IMG/VR virus record: IMGVR_UViG_3300029955_000008 | Coordinates: 1 to 64,000 of that record | Direction: 5' to 3' (one strand) | Length of the DNA: 64,000 nt | From: a virus | Shown here: positions 63,228 to 64,000 of the stretch, piece after piece | Position numbering within the stretch: position 1 is the stretch's first letter | Layout of the letters: every line of letters starts with the position of its first letter | The notes under the pieces: generated by a model | Database searches by the model: none | The model's input: only the letters and a program-made list of their open reading frames with translations | Told to the model about the DNA's origin: nothing | Program-made: the position numbers and the translations under genes

Positions 63228-64000
63228 TATCTACCGCCCTGAGGTTGTCTGCTTCTAGACGTGGGATGAAAAAAAGATCCCTCTTCTTTTTTGACCGGAG
63301 TTCTTCCAACTATATCTAGGTTTTCTTTTACAGCTTTATTGAACTTATCTAATCCATCAGCGGCTGGGACTATCACATCTTTCAGTCCTCTAAAACTTTC
63401 CAATATAGCTTTGGAATCCGCTGCCAAAGCTTTGACCATTTCGTCTTCCGCTCTTCCGGTTTCACCGGGACCTTCCAACTTTTTCTTTGCCATTTCTTCG
63501 AACATATCTGTTCGACCAGCTCCTGCGGGCTGAGTTGTGCCCTTAATAAAAGCTTCCATTTGTTTGCGATTTTTAGCCATTTCAGGGTATTCTATAGCAG
63601 TTACTTTAAACAATTCTTGTTCTTGCTGATTGATTTGGCCACCGACTTCTCCCATTCCTTTAGCACTTAGTGGTCCCATCATCTGCGCTCTTTTTGCGGC
63701 AAGACTCTTAGTTAGTACATCGCCTTGAGGCAAGCGATGAATTGCTCCAGCACCGGCTTTTTGTAATCTACCTACAAGATCTTCTGGAGATTTGCCATAT
63801 TTACGGGATAACTCTTGTACTATGGGATGATCGGCAGATAATTGATCGGCGGGAATCGTAGAAAGCGAAGCTCTGTCCATTGGGGACATACCTCCAATTA
63901 CGGAATCCTGAAGCATGCCAGCGGCACGCATGACGCCTTGAGGTCCGGTGTTGGCCGATGTTATCTGATTGAACGCCTGATAAGCACCTTGGGCGCCTTG
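63227..64000 (-). CDS. C-terminal part of a probable tape-measure protein (partial)
   Basis: The frame is open to the right edge of the window, so the gene continues beyond it; 257 residues are visible. They are polar, Ala/Gly/Lys/Gln-rich and helical, with a segment SADHPIVQELSRKYGKSPEDLV and a basic end. An ATG at 63931 is internal, because 23 codons before it are also open without a stop. A position just upstream of hub and spike genes, and the composition, suggest the end of the tape-measure protein. Confidence 0.55.
   Translation of the reverse strand, partial: QGAQGAYQAFNQITSANTGPQGVMRAAGMLQDSVIGGMSPMDRASLSTIPADQLSADHPIVQELSRKYGKSPEDLVGRLQKAGAGAIHRLPQGDVLTKSLAAKRAQMMGPLSAKGMGEVGGQINQQEQELFKVTAIEYPEMAKNRKQMEAFIKGTTQPAGAGRTDMFEEMAKKKLEGPGETGRAEDEMVKALAADSKAILESFRGLKDVIVPAADGLDKFNKAVKENLDIVGRTPVKKEEGSFFHPTSRSRQPQGGR

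Noticed and set aside
1-64000. tRNA genes, CRISPR arrays, integrase and attachment sites
   Set aside because: None were seen on reading; I could not run a covariance-model search, so a degenerate tRNA could have been missed.

Overview
The window is a piece of a large double-stranded DNA tailed phage with a contractile tail. The plus strand (about 0.1-33.7 kb) carries DNA replication, recombination and nucleotide-related genes. The minus strand (about 33.7-64 kb) carries baseplate, tail-spike and tail-fibre genes. Genes overlap by 1-4 bases or lie a few bases apart. No gene-free stretch exceeds 300 bases; the longest non-coding gaps are about 120-150 bases, at 25391-25541 and 44844-44962. I saw no rRNA, tRNA, integrase or CRISPR array. 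The host cannot be named from this sequence.

Plus-strand half. A T4-style recombination/replication set is recognisable: UvsW-like helicase (568), gp47/SbcD-like nuclease (3896), gp46/SbcC-like ATPase (7196), RuvC-like resolvase (11072), RNase H (15861), gp32-like SSB (24272), possible UvsY-like mediator (25542), UvsX/RecA-like recombinase (26068) and gp41/DnaB-like helicase (28598). The polymerase, however, is a full-length bacterial-type DNA polymerase III alpha subunit (18588) with a separate DnaQ-like exonuclease (16681), and the primase resembles the archaeo-eukaryotic type (30142). Other genes include a sigma-70-like factor with a truncated region 4 (2095), an A1-like metallophosphoesterase (13665), a CYTH-domain protein (31987), two HNH endonucleases (17827, 32640) and many small genes of unknown function.

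Minus-strand half. Reading leftward from the right edge: the C-terminus of a probable tape-measure protein, hub, spike, a LysM plus gp25 fusion, two baseplate-J-like proteins, a tube-like protein and a run of tail-fibre or adaptor proteins ending in C1q-like and other beta-rich domains. Three small plus-strand islands (44963-45566, 46385-46816, 58388-59333) interrupt this cluster, and a PD-(D/E)XK homing-type endonuclease (54639) sits between two baseplate genes.

Regulation. Two promoter classes can be read. Twelve plus-strand sites have TTGAC(A/T), a 16-18 base spacer and a -10 mostly of the form TAnnnT. They are placed so that the predicted transcript starts either at the start codon itself (leaderless) or 11-17 bases upstream, right at a Shine-Dalgarno sequence. 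A second motif, TTATGATATA followed by TA or AG, has no -35 and lies just upstream of several tail genes and of the sigma-like gene; I infer it is the phage late promoter. A third element, the 13-mer TAAAGATTGCGAT, occurs exactly three times, with three partial copies, all in gene leaders.

Proteolysis is unusually well represented. There are a membrane-anchored trypsin-like protease (5938), an exported subtilase (22186), two HExxH zincins (31003, 58388) and a CPBP-like membrane protein (59587). All functions are read from motifs by eye; no database search was possible.
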